Assembly (NCBI GenBank): GCA_964606325.1 | Contig: CAZSGE010000003.1 | Location: 62,001-126,000, forward strand | Direction of reading: 5' to 3' | DNA length: 64,000 bases | From: Berkiella sp964606325 | GTDB lineage: Bacteria; Pseudomonadota; Gammaproteobacteria; Berkiellales; Berkiellaceae | Part shown: piece by piece, positions 1 to 8,954 of the stretch | Position numbering within the stretch: position 1 is the stretch's first letter | Layout of the letters: the number at the start of each line of letters is the position of its first letter | Notes under the pieces: generated by a model | Told to the model about the DNA's origin: nothing | Databases searched by the model: none | What the model saw: the letters and a program-made list of their open reading frames with translations, nothing else | Position numbers and translations under genes: made by a program

Positions 1-148
1 TATAGTCAGGGGCTAAAAGTGCTAGCGGTAACATTTTTTTACAGCTACCAACCTCGCCGGGATGCTGATCAAGTGTCGCAAAATGCGAAAAAACCTGTTT
101 TTGGCAGCGCTTTTCATCTAGCGTGTTTAACAATCCACCGGTACTCAT
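1..148 (-). CDS. Possible partial CDS running off the left edge (N-terminal 49 residues)
   Basis: The minus strand is open from an ATG at 148 to the window edge, giving about 49 residues that begin MSTGGLLNTLDEKRCQK. A purine-rich AAAGGCGA lies about eight bases upstream of the ATG. The composition (mixed charged and polar residues, two Cys, no signal peptide) looks more protein-like than the overlapping plus-strand frame at 19–222, which I regard as its shadow. I recognise no family. The gene continues beyond base 1, so length and function cannot be judged. Bases 149–412 between it and the next gene contain no other convincing coding frame. Confidence 0.35.
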   Translation of the reverse strand, partial: MSTGGLLNTLDEKRCQKQVFSHFATLDQHPGEVGSCKKMLPLALLAPDY

Positions 149-412
149 TTCAATTTCGCCTTTTGCAAACAGGTTGCATACAATATCAATGTTTTTATGA
201 CATGCCAATGGTGAATGTCTGAAAGTTGATGGTTTGGCGTCATCAGATATTTTGCAAAAAATGAGAAATAAGCCACAAAAAAGCTTATAAAATGTATCTA
301 CACTGTTTTATCATTTGTTTAACATTAAACACTAAAATGCTATTTGAAAGGGTTGACAGCTAACCTCATTATTAGTAAGGTGACTCAATACGTATTTATT
401 GGAGGTCACATC

Positions 413-688
413 ATGAGGACATTGTCTCAAGCGGAAAGCAAAGCAGTTAATGGGGCAGCATTAACGGGCGATCAGTTAACCTATGTTATTACGCTTAGTG
501 CTCAAGCTGCCGTCAATTTAGGGGTGCAAGCTTGTCTTAAATTATGTAGTACGACCGCGCCAGGTATGCTTATTACTCATGTGTTGGTCCCAGCTTTAAA
601 TATCAGTACACTTGCTTTTGTAACAGATATTTGCAATTACTATTTCAAAAATCCTGCCAATTCTGCATCACCAACATCAGCATCTTAA
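413..688 (+). CDS. Small peptide with double-glycine-type leader (bacteriocin/microcin-like precursor)
   Basis: This 91-residue protein begins MRTLSQAESKAVNGA, which fits the class II bacteriocin/microcin leader pattern (MR.LS..E...V.GA) normally cut after GG/GA by a C39-peptidase ABC exporter. An ATG at 413 follows a near-perfect GGAGGT five bases upstream, so I prefer it to an upstream in-frame start at 344. The predicted mature part is Ala/Leu/Val-rich and hydrophobic with three Cys, and ends in a polar Ser/Asn/Pro tail. A second peptide with the same leader lies at 51304–51603. No exporter or immunity gene is adjacent. The leader match is seen in the sequence; secretion and antimicrobial activity are inference. 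Confidence 0.6.
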   Translation: MRTLSQAESKAVNGAALTGDQLTYVITLSAQAAVNLGVQACLKLCSTTAPGMLITHVLVPALNISTLAFVTDICNYYFKNPANSASPTSAS

Positions 689-706
689 GATGTCATTATC
701 ACAAGA

Positions 707-2935
707 TTAGATTTTGGTGAGCTTGAATAATGTATTGAGTGAGGGATCATACGCTTGTAACAAGCGTTGGTTATCTGTTTCAAATCCAAAGGGCAAAAGG
801 TATGAGATCCAATTATCAATGGAATCAAAGTGGCGCAGCTCCCTTTGATTCTCTTGATAGGGGATGTTTAATCCGGCATTAAAAATACTGTGAGCCACAG
901 ACACAAACGCATTCATCATTTTATCAGTTACATCATGATCGCGAATGATAAAGGCACCACCTGGTCTTAAAATGCGATATATTGATTTGACGAAATCATC
1001 TAACTTGTCTTTGGGACAATGATGCAGACCAATGTAACTTGTCACTAAATCTATCGATTCTGAAGGAATATCTTGCTCAGAAATAGCTTGATAGTTGTTG
1101 AAAGCGATAAATTTACCATATTTATTGATACTTCCTCTCTCAGCGATATCCACAGGGGAATAACTTTGAGGAGTATCAAAGATATAAATGATGTTTTCAA
1201 CCTGATAATGCTTTTTCAAATCACTGATGTATCTGCCGTTCGAGCCTATTTCAACATACCCTCTTAGTGGTTTGTCGTTTGGATAAAGCATAAGTGTTTG
1301 GCGAGATATTTCCTTTTTTTGCTTAAACAGGGCGGGGATTGCATAACGCACATCATTTAAAAAAACTTTGATTTTCGGTAAATCCTGTTTTATTGCCTCA
1401 TAAATTTCATTATCGGTGTTAAATTTTTCCGTATGTTGAGTGATTAATAAATGGAAAGCGTTTTCAGGATATATATTGTAGACGTTTTGTAAAAATAGGA
1501 AAAACTTATCGCGGTATTGGGTATTCATAAAGATCGTTTTTATTTCTGATTCATAGTTTAGGGTAGTCTCGTCTTGATAATATTTGCTTAGTAATTTATT
1601 CGAGAATCTATTGTGCGGGTCAAGTTTTCTTTTTAGTTTAAAATACAGCTGTGCTTTTGGATAAGCTTTCAAAAATTGATCACGCGTGGCATGAGGTTGA
1701 TAAGGTAAGTAATATCGGCCTTTGCAGGATAATGCTGCGTCAATTAATTCTCTTGTCCAAATAGGAACACTGTTTTTGTCTAAGTCGCTAACGCGTTCCT
1801 TGTAATATAGTACAAAAGCAAAAACCTCAGTTTGTGCCCAGGCAAGCAAAGAACCGGGATCTGCGATGGCATGTCGGATTGAAATATTTAACACATTTAC
1901 TTTAAAACGATTTAAGATATTAGCCATTTTAGAGACAAAATTTTCAAGCTCTGATGGTGGTACAAAATATTCTTGTAACACATAGGTAGCATGTTCACGA
2001 GAGGAGGGCTCTAACTCAGCCACATCATAACTTGCTTCATAGTTTCGCCATACTACTTTTTTAAAAAGATAAAACAGAGGATCAATATAAAGTTGACGTC
2101 TAAGTTTTCCTGAAAAAGTTTCAGAAACAGTCCACACAAAATAATGTTCAATGGCGTAACGCTTGTCTTTTGGGATCAGCCGAATTTTTTCTGTGACTGG
2201 TTCATAACTTTCAAACCATGTGACTAAACGCACTTTTGTAAACTTTGGAGGGTAAATATCTGCATTGTGAAAGATAGCATGATGTGTTTTGTTTATATTT
2301 TTTTCAAAATAGTTGTAATATTCGTCGATGTTAAGCACAACGCTATGACGTGATATTTTGATATTGTCAGTTAAAGCGAGAGTTGCTTCAACAATGATGC
2401 CTAGGCCACCATAACCGCCAATGGCACCATAAAAAATATCTTCATTTTCAGTAGGGCTAGCGTTTTTAATATCACCACTCGCTAACACTATCTTGATAGC
2501 TTTTACAGACAATATCAAAGGGCCTAAACCAATATAGCGTCCATGCGCATTCACACTTAATGAGCCACCTACAGTAAAATTCGAATAGGTTTGCATAATG
2601 CTGATAGATAAATTGTGTGGGTCAATTTCGTTTTGAATTTCACGCCAAGTGCACCCTGCTTGAACAGTGATAGTTTTGTCTTCAAAATTTAGGGCTAAAA
2701 TTTTGTTTAAACTGCGCATATCAATATGAAGGCTATCTTCGATCGCTATTTGCCCGCCCATGCTAAATCGACCGCCCCCGATGGAAATGATATTGTCAGT
2801 GGATTTCAACAACTCTTGAATATCTTGCACAGTATTTGGCGCAAAGACCCGAGCAACAGGGATCTTAACCAGTTGTGTGATGTCAGTGATGAAAAGGGCG
2901 GGTTTTTCATCATCAAACGCTGTATTTATAGTCAT
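707..2935 (-). CDS. FAD-linked oxidoreductase fused to a SAM-dependent methyltransferase
   Basis: This 742-residue protein has two modules. Residues about 25–450 form a VAO/GLDH-type FAD-linked oxidase: an FAD_binding_4 region with GGGRFSMGGQ at 53–62, the TVGGSLSVNAHG stretch near 121–132 and GAIGGYGGLGI near 170–180. Residues about 555–742 form a class I methyltransferase with motif I (VEIGSNGRY, 561–569), GLHHC (636–640) and LRPGG (656–660). In many relatives a His in the G.HS..GQ loop anchors FAD covalently; here that position reads RFS, so FAD is probably non-covalent. The substrate is unknown; an oxidation coupled to methylation of a sugar, lactone or lipid is possible. A divergent gene starts 90 bases away, suggesting a shared promoter region. 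Confidence 0.8.
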   Translation of the reverse strand: MTINTAFDDEKPALFITDITQLVKIPVARVFAPNTVQDIQELLKSTDNIISIGGGRFSMGGQIAIEDSLHIDMRSLNKILALNFEDKTITVQAGCTWREIQNEIDPHNLSISIMQTYSNFTVGGSLSVNAHGRYIGLGPLILSVKAIKIVLASGDIKNASPTENEDIFYGAIGGYGGLGIIVEATLALTDNIKISRHSVVLNIDEYYNYFEKNINKTHHAIFHNADIYPPKFTKVRLVTWFESYEPVTEKIRLIPKDKRYAIEHYFVWTVSETFSGKLRRQLYIDPLFYLFKKVVWRNYEASYDVAELEPSSREHATYVLQEYFVPPSELENFVSKMANILNRFKVNVLNISIRHAIADPGSLLAWAQTEVFAFVLYYKERVSDLDKNSVPIWTRELIDAALSCKGRYYLPYQPHATRDQFLKAYPKAQLYFKLKRKLDPHNRFSNKLLSKYYQDETTLNYESEIKTIFMNTQYRDKFFLFLQNVYNIYPENAFHLLITQHTEKFNTDNEIYEAIKQDLPKIKVFLNDVRYAIPALFKQKKEISRQTLMLYPNDKPLRGYVEIGSNGRYISDLKKHYQVENIIYIFDTPQSYSPVDIAERGSINKYGKFIAFNNYQAISEQDIPSESIDLVTSYIGLHHCPKDKLDDFVKSIYRILRPGGAFIIRDHDVTDKMMNAFVSVAHSIFNAGLNIPYQENQRELRHFDSIDNWISYLLPFGFETDNQRLLQAYDPSLNTLFKLTKI

Positions 2936-3025
2936 TTTTTGCTCTGGAAATCACATTAATTCATTATAATTAGTTAATAATTTTAGCATTTATTTATCAA
3001 GATAATTTGGATAGAAAAACAGTTT

Positions 3026-4156
3026 ATGCGTGTAATACTACGGATTTTTCGAAAAATAATTAAATGGTTGTCGGTGTTTTTGCTGTGCGTTTTATTGATA
3101 CCTGCTGTAGCAGGCTTATATGTTTTTTCTGGTGTAAGCGAATGTTCAAAAATTCACTTTTCTTTTGCTTTGGGGACTGCACAAAACCCGTTCAGCAAAA
3201 AGGCACAAGCGATAAAAGCGACGGTGCCAGGATACCATCGTCCTTTGGTGAGTACGTTTCTCACGTTTCCAGAATGGTATATTGTCTATAGTTCACAAGA
3301 GTATGCGCAAGTTTTAGAAAAAGGTTTACCCAGCGAGTTTCCTTATTTTTCGGCAATAGGACAGTTTTGGAAGAGCTATTGTTACTGCAATGCGTTGGCT
3401 AAAAAATATCCTTTTAATAGTGAAAATCACGTGATGATTATGGTAATTGGTACAAGTTTAACCTTGGAATATATTGCGAAAGGAATCTATGAGAACACCA
3501 TAGGGCGCTTCAGTGAATGGACCAGTAATCACAATCAAGTCCAGGAAGACAAATATGCTTATCATGTCGCCAATACCTATGGAGAATTTATACCGCTTAG
3601 GCCCTGGTATGAGTTTACGTTTTTAAAGAGCTTTAAAGGTCTTTGGGGGCTCACAGAGCTTTGGGGAGAAAATGCATTTAGAAAATGGGAACGAAAATTC
3701 ATTTTAAGCGTGGAATATCTCTTTAAAGCATTCTATGCGTGGGGCATTGAGCTCGGAACACATGCTACCTATGGCGTAGCAGAAACTAAAACTGGCGCAT
3801 GGCTCAATGCGCCGTCTCATTTGCTTAATAAAGACATTGAAAAAGTGGCGTCAGTAGATGATAAAAGCATGATAGCGTTATTGCCTCGCTATCAGCCGTT
3901 TACGCAACAAGCTATTTATTTGGTAGAAAATAATGCAACTTTTATTGATATTGCTGATAATCAGTTGATTATGCTTTCTGCTGATGTGCCATCAGGTACA
4001 CCATTAAATGTTGGTGTTATTGTCTTTTCATTAAAAATATTGATAAAACCCGGATTTGAGCGGATTGCGGTAGCGGTGCCTGTATCTCAATTACATGAAG
4101 TTATCAAAGCCTTGCAACAGATGGGTGGCAAGGTCGAACATATCTATGATTATTAA
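3026..4156 (+). CDS. Conserved hypothetical membrane-anchored protein
   Basis: This 376-residue protein begins with basic residues and one hydrophobic helix (about residues 13–35, KWLSVFLLCVLLIPAVAGLY), consistent with an uncleaved inner-membrane anchor. The rest looks folded and is rich in Trp, Tyr and Phe (for example TFPEWYIVYSS near 84–94), with no motif I can assign to a family. It is transcribed divergently from the FAD oxidase–methyltransferase fusion across 90 bases and may share its regulation. Its end overlaps the convergent unknown gene by four bases. I do not recognise it. A role linked to the neighbouring oxidase is only a guess from position. Confidence 0.7.
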   Translation: MRVILRIFRKIIKWLSVFLLCVLLIPAVAGLYVFSGVSECSKIHFSFALGTAQNPFSKKAQAIKATVPGYHRPLVSTFLTFPEWYIVYSSQEYAQVLEKGLPSEFPYFSAIGQFWKSYCYCNALAKKYPFNSENHVMIMVIGTSLTLEYIAKGIYENTIGRFSEWTSNHNQVQEDKYAYHVANTYGEFIPLRPWYEFTFLKSFKGLWGLTELWGENAFRKWERKFILSVEYLFKAFYAWGIELGTHATYGVAETKTGAWLNAPSHLLNKDIEKVASVDDKSMIALLPRYQPFTQQAIYLVENNATFIDIADNQLIMLSADVPSGTPLNVGVIVFSLKILIKPGFERIAVAVPVSQLHEVIKALQQMGGKVEHIYDY

Positions 4157-4611
4157 TTGACTAAGCGCGGCGTTAAGCGGTGTCGAAATCGCTCTTCAGG
4201 ACGCTGCTCTTCCTCTCGGCAATTTTTCACAGCCTGTTGGCGTGGCATCTTAGAATTGAGGGCATGTGGTGTATAGCTACGTCCAAATTCAAGTTTTAAA
4301 TCGGCACTAGAAGCGCTTTGGGGTAAGACACCATTATTGAGTGCAGCAATTAAATGTCTAACAGCATCGGGTAAAGCAGATTTGTTATTTGGCTCATACG
4401 CAGCAGGACTAGTTAATTCGCTTAACTGCGAACGAAATTTGGCACTTTGTAAGCGAGGGGTGAGCTTATCAAGTACTTTACCGATAATCGCCAGCCAGTT
4501 TGGTGGCAAGTCTTGAAAATACTCATCCTCTAATAAGACTTTTAAAGCATCATAAGATGCAATCACCTTAAAATTATCTAAGTTTGCTTTAAGCACGCCA
4601 GCCATTGCCAT
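4153..4611 (-). CDS. Hypothetical protein downstream of psd
   Basis: This 152-residue protein has no recognised family. The first half is Leu-rich and probably helical (LKVLLEDEYFQDLPPNWLAI), while the last 30 residues are strongly charged with many Arg and Glu. The ATG at 4611 is preceded by AGGAG lying inside the last codons of the upstream gene (stop at 4615), which implies translational coupling and supports both frames. It is the last gene of the rsgA–psd operon and overlaps the convergent 3026–4156 gene by four bases. There is no signal peptide or membrane segment. Confidence 0.6.
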   Translation of the reverse strand: MAMAGVLKANLDNFKVIASYDALKVLLEDEYFQDLPPNWLAIIGKVLDKLTPRLQSAKFRSQLSELTSPAAYEPNNKSALPDAVRHLIAALNNGVLPQSASSADLKLEFGRSYTPHALNSKMPRQQAVKNCREEEQRPEERFRHRLTPRLVN

Positions 4612-4614
4612 GAT

Positions 4615-5025
4615 TTACGCTCCTGCCAAAGTGGCAAAGTTTTGTAACATCGGGAACAGCGAAGACTTCACCCGCGGAAAGATATATTCTCTAATGCGAT
4701 TTCGGATCTCATGAATTGGTGCTGTTTTGAACCCCTCAGGTAAGGGCTCTTGGGGAAAGAGTTGCTGTAATTTTTTGACAATAATAAGCGCATTCTCTTG
4801 TTTATAAGCCCACAAAGCAAAAATACCAGGGTAAAATTTAAAGTCAGAATTCTTAAATACATCATTTTTAGGGAGTAGTTCGACGTAAGGTAACGCTTCG
4901 AGAGGCGTTCCTTGTAAGAGTGCGTAGCAGAATTGCACTTGTTCTGGTGACACTGTTTCCCCTTGCTCATTTAAGAGTGGAATGAAATCATGGCAGCAAA
5001 TGACCAATACTTTGGCCGACAACAA
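4615..5025 (-). CDS. Hypothetical protein overlapping the end of psd
   Basis: The frame spans 136 residues from a TTG at 5025 and overlaps the psd coding end by 38 bases. No ATG is available near the front. A GTG at codon 27 follows an AAGGGGA and would give a shorter product without overlap, so the start is uncertain. The sequence (VSPEQVQFCYALLQG, FPQEPLPEGF) looks like a genuine soluble, mostly helical protein, but I recognise no family. It sits between psd and the 4153–4611 gene, with which it is probably translationally coupled. Confidence 0.55.
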   Translation of the reverse strand: MLSAKVLVICCHDFIPLLNEQGETVSPEQVQFCYALLQGTPLEALPYVELLPKNDVFKNSDFKFYPGIFALWAYKQENALIIVKKLQQLFPQEPLPEGFKTAPIHEIRNRIREYIFPRVKSSLFPMLQNFATLAGA

Positions 5026-5845
5026 GCCGAGAATTCTGGCTTAGATCATACCCCCAACCAGCGTTCTCATCAAGCAAGACAATTACAGTCGAGCCCAATG
5101 AAAAGTAACCCATTTCGTCGCCTTTGTCTAATTTGATGTGTTGCAAAGGTGTTTGAGGGTAGGAAATGTCCTTGATTTCATTACCGCGATGAGGGGTAAT
5201 CGTGCCTCCCCACCTTGTGAAAATGCTACCAACGATCATTGCTCCTACTAATATTATGGCAAAGGATCCCTGTTCGTGCTTGAAAAAAGCGACTACACGT
5301 TCATTCTTTGCAAATAAATTGTCGATATGTGACGTAGTAAGTGGATTAACAGAAAACAATTTGCCTGGAATATATCTCAAGTGGGTCAGGGTGCCAGACA
5401 ATGGCATATGAACACGATGGTAATCTTTTGGGGCTAAATAAATAGTCGCAAATTTTCCATTTTCAAATGGTTTTGCGTCAAGCTCACTACCAAGAAGGGC
5501 ACTGGCAGTAAACGATTTGCCTTTGGCTTGAAAGAGCGTACCTTTTTCAATATTACCAATTTGAGAAATTTCGCCATCACACGGAGAAACGATTGATAAC
5601 GGCGAAGGATCAATGGGACGTAGCGAGGGCTTTAAACGTCGGATAAAAAATTCATGATAGGAAGGATAGGAGTAAGGATCCACTTCAATGGCCTCGGCCA
5701 TATTGACATCATAACGATTTAAAAAATAACGGATAAGATAGTTTTTGAGCCAGGGAATTTCACTGTGTGATAGCCATCCGCCAAAGCGCGAAAGCGCATG
5801 TTGAGGGAGTAAAAATTGGCGCCAAACTTTTAGTGGATATTTCAC
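4988..5845 (-). CDS. psd: Phosphatidylserine decarboxylase proenzyme
   Basis: Psd makes phosphatidylethanolamine by decarboxylating phosphatidylserine at the inner membrane. The 285-residue length is normal for the gammaproteobacterial type I enzyme. The self-cleavage motif LGST is at residues 250–253, so cutting after Gly251 would turn Ser252 into the pyruvoyl cofactor of the small alpha chain. The triad partners are visible as Asp90 in SPCDGE and the His pair in KDYHRVHMP (about 143–146). It lies 13 bases downstream of rsgA in the same direction, the usual rsgA–psd pairing, and is followed by two lineage-specific unknown genes. Confidence 0.96.
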   Translation of the reverse strand: MKYPLKVWRQFLLPQHALSRFGGWLSHSEIPWLKNYLIRYFLNRYDVNMAEAIEVDPYSYPSYHEFFIRRLKPSLRPIDPSPLSIVSPCDGEISQIGNIEKGTLFQAKGKSFTASALLGSELDAKPFENGKFATIYLAPKDYHRVHMPLSGTLTHLRYIPGKLFSVNPLTTSHIDNLFAKNERVVAFFKHEQGSFAIILVGAMIVGSIFTRWGGTITPHRGNEIKDISYPQTPLQHIKLDKGDEMGYFSLGSTVIVLLDENAGWGYDLSQNSRLVVGQSIGHLLP

Positions 5846-5858
5846 TGACAGATCTCTC

Positions 5859-6869
5859 TTACAATTGGTTATCTAAGTCACCCATAATGATATGGTAACT
5901 TTGTAAACGAAAAGGGGCAATTTTGCCTAAGCGAACGCCCTCCTGTAAAGCACAACCTGGTTCAATGGAGTGTTTACAATTTCTATACTTGCACTGATTG
6001 AGTAACCCCTGAAACTCTTTAAATCCATGCTTGATGGCGTCGCTGCTAAAATGCCCTAAATTAAATTCGTGGATCCCAGGAGAGTCAATGAGGTTACCGC
6101 CCTTGGGCAAATGGTAGAGCCTTGAAGCTGATGTGGTTTGACGACCTGTGCGGGCAAGGTGCGATAATTCTTGCGTTAAAGCACCAGCAAGTGGGATGAG
6201 TGCGTTTAAAAGGCTAGATTTGCCAACACCAGATTGCCCCATGAGAACAGCTGTTTTTCCTATTAAGGCCTGTTCTAATGTTGACAACCCAAAACGGGTT
6301 TTACTACTAACTTCCAAACAGGGATAACCAAGGCCTTCATAGACCGCGGTTTTTTCGCGTAATGCTGCAATTTTGTCATTAGTCTCGATATCACACTTGT
6401 TCGCTACAATGATGGCTGGCAGCCCTAAGTTTTGAGCAATAATTAAATACCTATCTAACGTCGTTTTGTGAGGCAAAGGCTCAAAGGCACAGACAATGAT
6501 AATCAGATCCACATTCGCTACAATCGGCTTGCTAGTACGTTTGTCAGGTCGTGTGATTATTGACCGACGTTCATGGAAGGCAACGACAATGCCGGTTTTA
6601 TCATCAATTTGTTGCCAAATGACTTCGTCACCTGTCACTAAAGTCCCTAAGTTTTGTCTCGCTTTACAGCTATAATGAAGGCCCGCTTGGTTTTCAACTA
6701 TCAGGGTGGTACCGTAATGCGCTATCAAGACGCCACCTTGTTCTGGTCCTAAACTTTGATTAGGGGTATCTTGGCTTTCTTTGTTCGGCACAGACGCTCG
6801 AGCAAGCCGTTTTGCTTGCTGTGCTTTTTGCCTGGAAAGTTGTTGTTGTGTAAGCCTACGTTTTACCAT
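5859..6869 (-). CDS. rsgA: Small-subunit ribosome biogenesis GTPase RsgA
   Basis: RsgA is a circularly permuted GTPase that tests and matures the 30S subunit. The 336 residues show a basic N-terminal tail, an OB-fold (about 45–105), then the permuted G motifs: NKCD at 157–160, the P-loop GQSGVGKSS at 211–219 and DSPG at 262–265. The C-terminal zinc site follows (Cys293, Cys298, His300, Cys306). It is divergent from orn across 32 bases and heads the rsgA–psd operon. Order and length agree with E. coli rsgA. No oddities are seen. Confidence 0.97.
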   Translation of the reverse strand: MVKRRLTQQQLSRQKAQQAKRLARASVPNKESQDTPNQSLGPEQGGVLIAHYGTTLIVENQAGLHYSCKARQNLGTLVTGDEVIWQQIDDKTGIVVAFHERRSIITRPDKRTSKPIVANVDLIIIVCAFEPLPHKTTLDRYLIIAQNLGLPAIIVANKCDIETNDKIAALREKTAVYEGLGYPCLEVSSKTRFGLSTLEQALIGKTAVLMGQSGVGKSSLLNALIPLAGALTQELSHLARTGRQTTSASRLYHLPKGGNLIDSPGIHEFNLGHFSSDAIKHGFKEFQGLLNQCKYRNCKHSIEPGCALQEGVRLGKIAPFRLQSYHIIMGDLDNQL

Positions 6870-6901
6870 AATTTATTAATGAGTCAGTCTAAGGATAAAG
6901 T

Positions 6902-7474
6902 ATGAATGATAAGCCAACCCATTTGATTTGGATAGATCTAGAGATGACTGGCTTAGACACTCAGCAAGATGCCATCATTGAAATAGCCACGTTAATTACG
7001 GACAGCAATCTTAATATCGTTGCTGAAGGGCCCAACTTGGCCATTTTTCAGAGGGATGAGGTTTTGGCAAAAATGGATGATTGGAATCAAAAGCAACATG
7101 CTCAATCAGGCCTAATTACTAGAGTAAAAGCAAGTACTATTACCTATGAGCAGGCAGAAAATGAAACGCTGGAGTTTCTCAAAAAATATGTTTCTCCTAA
7201 AACATCCCCTATGTGTGGTAATACCATTTGCCAAGATAGACGCTTTTTGCACCGTTTAATGCCTACCTTAGAGGCTTATTTTCACTACCGGCATTTAGAC
7301 GTCAGTACTGTCAAAGAACTGGCAAAATTATGGGCACCTAAAGTGCATCAAGGGTTAAACAAAGCAGGTCGTCATTTGGCACTAGAAGATATTAAAGAGT
7401 CTATAGAAGAATTGCGCTATTATCGCGAACACTTTTTCATGGCGCAAACAACACAGGAAAATGAACGTGAGTGA
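6902..7474 (+). CDS. orn: Oligoribonuclease
   Basis: Orn degrades 2–5-nucleotide RNAs and pGpG to mononucleotides in the cytoplasm. The 190-residue protein has the DEDDh exonuclease hallmarks: Asp12 and Glu14 in IDLEMTGLD, then CGNTICQDRRFL and the C-terminal HLALEDI with the last His and Asp. The ATG follows AAGGA. It overlaps the next gene (nnrDE) by 14 bases and begins the long plus-strand run orn–nnrDE–tsaE–amiB–mutL. Family length and motifs are fully conserved. Confidence 0.97.
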   Translation: MNDKPTHLIWIDLEMTGLDTQQDAIIEIATLITDSNLNIVAEGPNLAIFQRDEVLAKMDDWNQKQHAQSGLITRVKASTITYEQAENETLEFLKKYVSPKTSPMCGNTICQDRRFLHRLMPTLEAYFHYRHLDVSTVKELAKLWAPKVHQGLNKAGRHLALEDIKESIEELRYYREHFFMAQTTQENERE

Positions 7475-8954
7475 TTTGCCGATTGCCTTATATTTTGCCA
7501 AAGATGTTAAAAAAATAGACGAACTTGCTATTTCACAGATCCCTATTTCAGGCTACCAATTAATGTCGCGTGCAGCCCAGTCTGCATTAATTGTTTTACA
7601 GGAACATTGGGGAAATGCAAAAAGCATTGTTGTTTTCTGTGGTAACGGAAACAATGGCGGTGATGGCTATGTGTTGGCCAGGCTGGCCAAGGCAGCAGGA
7701 TTGAATGTTAAAATTTATAGCGTAGGTGAAGTATCCGATAAATCATCAGAAGCTAAACAGGCTCAGGCAGATTGGTTGGCGCTGGGCGAGAAGGTGATCC
7801 CTTTTCAACATCAGGATATCCAGGCAGACGTCATCGTGGATGCGCTGCTGGGCACCGGAACTCATTTCCCATTAGCGCCAATCATGTTGGATGCAATACA
7901 TGCCATCAATGCTAGCAAATGTCCTGTATTTTCACTGGATTTACCGTCGGGGTTAAATGCCGACAGCGGCGCTTATGACAATGCGGTGAAAGCGACTGTC
8001 ACCTTGACTTTTATTGCCATGAAGGTAGGGCTTATCACAGGTAGAGCTTCGGATGTGGTGGGGGAGCTCATAGTTGATAACTTGGGCATTACAGCCAGTA
8101 TGTTTACACAAGTAAAACCTTGTGCATGGCGAATGGAATATCAGCATGTGATCCAGACTTTAGCACCACGCCCCTTATCACAGCATAAGGGCGATAATGG
8201 CCATGTTGCGCTGATTGGCGCAGGTCAGTGCGGTTACAGCGGTGCGATATGCCTAGCCTCAGAGGCCGCTCTTCGCGCCGGTGCGGGCAAGGCAAGCGCA
8301 ATCGTCGCACCAGAAAGTTTGATGCTATTAGCGCGCGCGCCAAGTGAAGTGATGTGTTATGGCTTTTCGCATCCAAAGGAAATGCATGATTTGATATCAG
8401 CATGTACGGTTATCGTGTTGGGACCAGGTTTAAGTCAAAACCCCTGGGGCAAAAAGTTTTTTCAAGAAACTGTCCGCGTGGATAAACCGATGGTCGTTGA
8501 TGCCGATGGCCTTAATTGGTTAGCGCAATTCCCCCAAAAGAGAGAAGATTGGATATTAACACCACATCCAGGTGAAGCTGCCAGATTGCTTGGGATTTCA
8601 ACATTCGATGTTCAACAAGATAGAATAAAAGCGGCACTTTTATTAAAACAAAAATATGGTGGAGTGATTGTACTCAAAGGTGCAGGCACTATTATTGTCA
8701 CTCAAGAGGGTGAAATTGCGGTGAATGCCAATGCCAATCCAGCGCTCGCCACCGCAGGCACTGGAGATGTGTTAAGTGGTGTTATCGGGGGCCTGTTAGC
8801 GCAAAAACTTTCATTGTCTCATGCCGCATTGATCGGCGTGAGTGTGCATGCCATGGCTGCTAATGTGGAAGCTACCATGGGGCAACGCGGGATGCTGGCA
8901 AGCGATCTCTTTTTACATATACGTAATCTATTAAATCCAGAAGAATATTCATGA
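7461..8954 (+). CDS. nnrD: Bifunctional NAD(P)H-hydrate epimerase / ADP-dependent NAD(P)H-hydrate dehydratase
   Basis: This metabolite-repair enzyme converts damaged hydrated NAD(P)H back to the cofactor: the N-terminal half epimerises R to S hydrate and the C-terminal half dehydrates S hydrate. The 497 residues fit the fused YjeF form. The N-domain shows GNGNNGGDGYVLARL (about 54–68). The ribokinase-like C-domain shows LGPGLSQNPWG, DADGLNW, TPHPGEAARL and the anion-hole GTGDVLSGVIGG. It overlaps orn by 14 bases and tsaE by four, so it is translated within one operon, as in other gammaproteobacteria where yjeF precedes tsaE. Confidence 0.96.
   Translation: MNVSDLPIALYFAKDVKKIDELAISQIPISGYQLMSRAAQSALIVLQEHWGNAKSIVVFCGNGNNGGDGYVLARLAKAAGLNVKIYSVGEVSDKSSEAKQAQADWLALGEKVIPFQHQDIQADVIVDALLGTGTHFPLAPIMLDAIHAINASKCPVFSLDLPSGLNADSGAYDNAVKATVTLTFIAMKVGLITGRASDVVGELIVDNLGITASMFTQVKPCAWRMEYQHVIQTLAPRPLSQHKGDNGHVALIGAGQCGYSGAICLASEAALRAGAGKASAIVAPESLMLLARAPSEVMCYGFSHPKEMHDLISACTVIVLGPGLSQNPWGKKFFQETVRVDKPMVVDADGLNWLAQFPQKREDWILTPHPGEAARLLGISTFDVQQDRIKAALLLKQKYGGVIVLKGAGTIIVTQEGEIAVNANANPALATAGTGDVLSGVIGGLLAQKLSLSHAALIGVSVHAMAANVEATMGQRGMLASDLFLHIRNLLNPEEYS

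Noticed and set aside
19..222. 67-residue plus-strand frame at the left edge
   Set aside because: It lacks a ribosome-binding site and lies opposite a more protein-like minus-strand frame; composition looks like a shadow.
4668..4970. 100-residue minus-strand frame inside the 4615–5025 gene
   Set aside because: It is an alternative frame of the same strand with Asn/Lys/Ser-biased sequence and no start signal; the 4615–5025 frame is better supported by coupling.
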